Shown piece by piece: positions 61,819 to 64,000 of a stretch of 64,000 nucleotides of DNA. The translations under genes and the position numbers were made by a program. Below the pieces are notes generated by a model. It was not told the DNA's origin. It saw only the letters and a list, made by a program, of their open reading frames with translations, and ran no database searches. Source of the stretch: Cutibacterium namnetense (GTDB taxonomy: Bacteria > Actinomycetota > Actinomycetes > Propionibacteriales > Propionibacteriaceae); assembly GCF_001642025.1 (NCBI RefSeq), contig NZ_LWHO01000001.1, forward strand, positions 530,573 through 594,572, given 5' to 3'. Every line of letters starts with the position of its first letter. The first letter of the stretch is position 1.

Positions 61819-61891
61819 GGGGCATTGGCGCAGTTGGTAGCGCGTCTCGTTCGCAATGAGAAGGTCAGGGGTTCGAATCCCCTATGCTCCA
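61819..61891 (+). tRNA. tRNA-Ala (anticodon CGC)
   Basis: A 73-base cloverleaf: acceptor GGGGCAT pairs with ATGCTCC, D-arm GCGCAGTTGGTAGCGC, anticodon loop TTCGCAA with CGC, T-arm CAGGGGTTCGAATCCCCT. It reads GCG. No encoded CCA. It ends eight bases before the stop of the convergent thiF/moeB gene. Confidence 0.96.
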
Positions 61892-61898
61892 CTCGTAG

Positions 61899-63915
<2,017 letters not shown>

Positions 63916-63924
63916 GATGACTCC

Positions 63925-64000
63925 TTACCGGTTGCAGAATCGGAATGGGTCGACCGCTGCGAGGAGGGCCGAATTGTTGTCCTTCTCGGTGCCGCAGACG
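63925..64000 (-). CDS. thiO: C-terminal end of a probable glycine oxidase (ThiO), cut by the window
   Basis: A reading frame enters from beyond base 64000 and stops at 63925-63927 (TAA), ten bases before the thiS ATG. The visible last residues include ALLAAVDPFRF. This tail and the position next to thiS would suit ThiO, the enzyme that makes dehydroglycine for ThiG in aerobic-type pathways, but 25 residues are too few for certainty; ThiE or another thiamine gene is possible. Confidence 0.4.
   Translation of the reverse strand, partial: VCGTEKDNNSALLAAVDPFRFCNR

Overview
The window looks like the chromosome of a high-GC actinomycete of the Propionibacteriaceae, most probably Cutibacterium (formerly Propionibacterium) or a close relative. 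Three things point there: an anaerobic-type cobalamin pathway with a cbiE-cbiG-cbiH gene fusion of the kind known from Propionibacterium; actinobacterial marker families (paired XPB helicase and XPB/Ssl2-type partner, DUF3027, DUF2530, DUF3263, a gephyrin-like MoeA with its membrane partner); and a secreted lipase. The species cannot be fixed from the sequence alone. No insertion sequence, prophage, CRISPR array or rRNA was seen.

Bases 1-24.6 kb form a cobalamin (vitamin B12) region. A tight plus-strand cluster (cbiL, cbiF, cbiEGH, cbiX with a precorrin-2 dehydrogenase domain) builds the corrin ring. It is followed by four plus-strand units, each led by a cobalamin riboswitch: a BtuCDF-type importer; the cobalt transporter cbiMNQO; cobO, a cbiA-cobC/cobD fusion and cobA; and a cobT-cobU fusion, cobS and a BtuF-like cytoplasmic protein. 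Three biosynthetic genes (cbiC, cbiT, cbiJ/cobK) sit singly on the minus strand, divergent from riboswitch-led units. An AAA/DUF4143 ATPase and a stand-alone DUF4118 membrane protein interrupt the region. Genes for CbiD, CbiP/CobQ and CbiB are not in the window.

Bases 24.6-32.4 kb carry tRNA-Thr, two secreted proteins (one a lipase), an ascorbate-family PTS (EIIC plus an EIIA-EIIB fusion), luxS and manA. Bases 32.4-44.3 kb hold an orphan groEL behind two CIRCE operators, a CPBP membrane protease, cutC, a Tat-exported beta-lactamase-fold protein, the XPB helicase pair, nagB and a conserved cold-shock/DUF3027/DUF2530 group.

Bases 44.3-54.5 kb contain a purine permease, serC, nagA (which with nagB on the other side forms an amino-sugar catabolic pair), a complete DtxR-type metal regulator, thioredoxin, a sugar porter and tRNA-Arg. 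Bases 54.6-64 kb hold a UDP-glucose pyrophosphorylase, mscL, a SAF-domain protein, an FmdB zinc ribbon, 5-formyl-THF cyclo-ligase, a MoeA-like protein lacking canonical enzyme motifs with its GNAT and membrane neighbours (same order as the mycobacterial moeA1-rimJ-Rv0996 locus), tRNA-Ala, and a thiamine-thiazole cluster (thiS, thiG, a cysteine-poor ThiF/MoeB and the end of a probable thiO).
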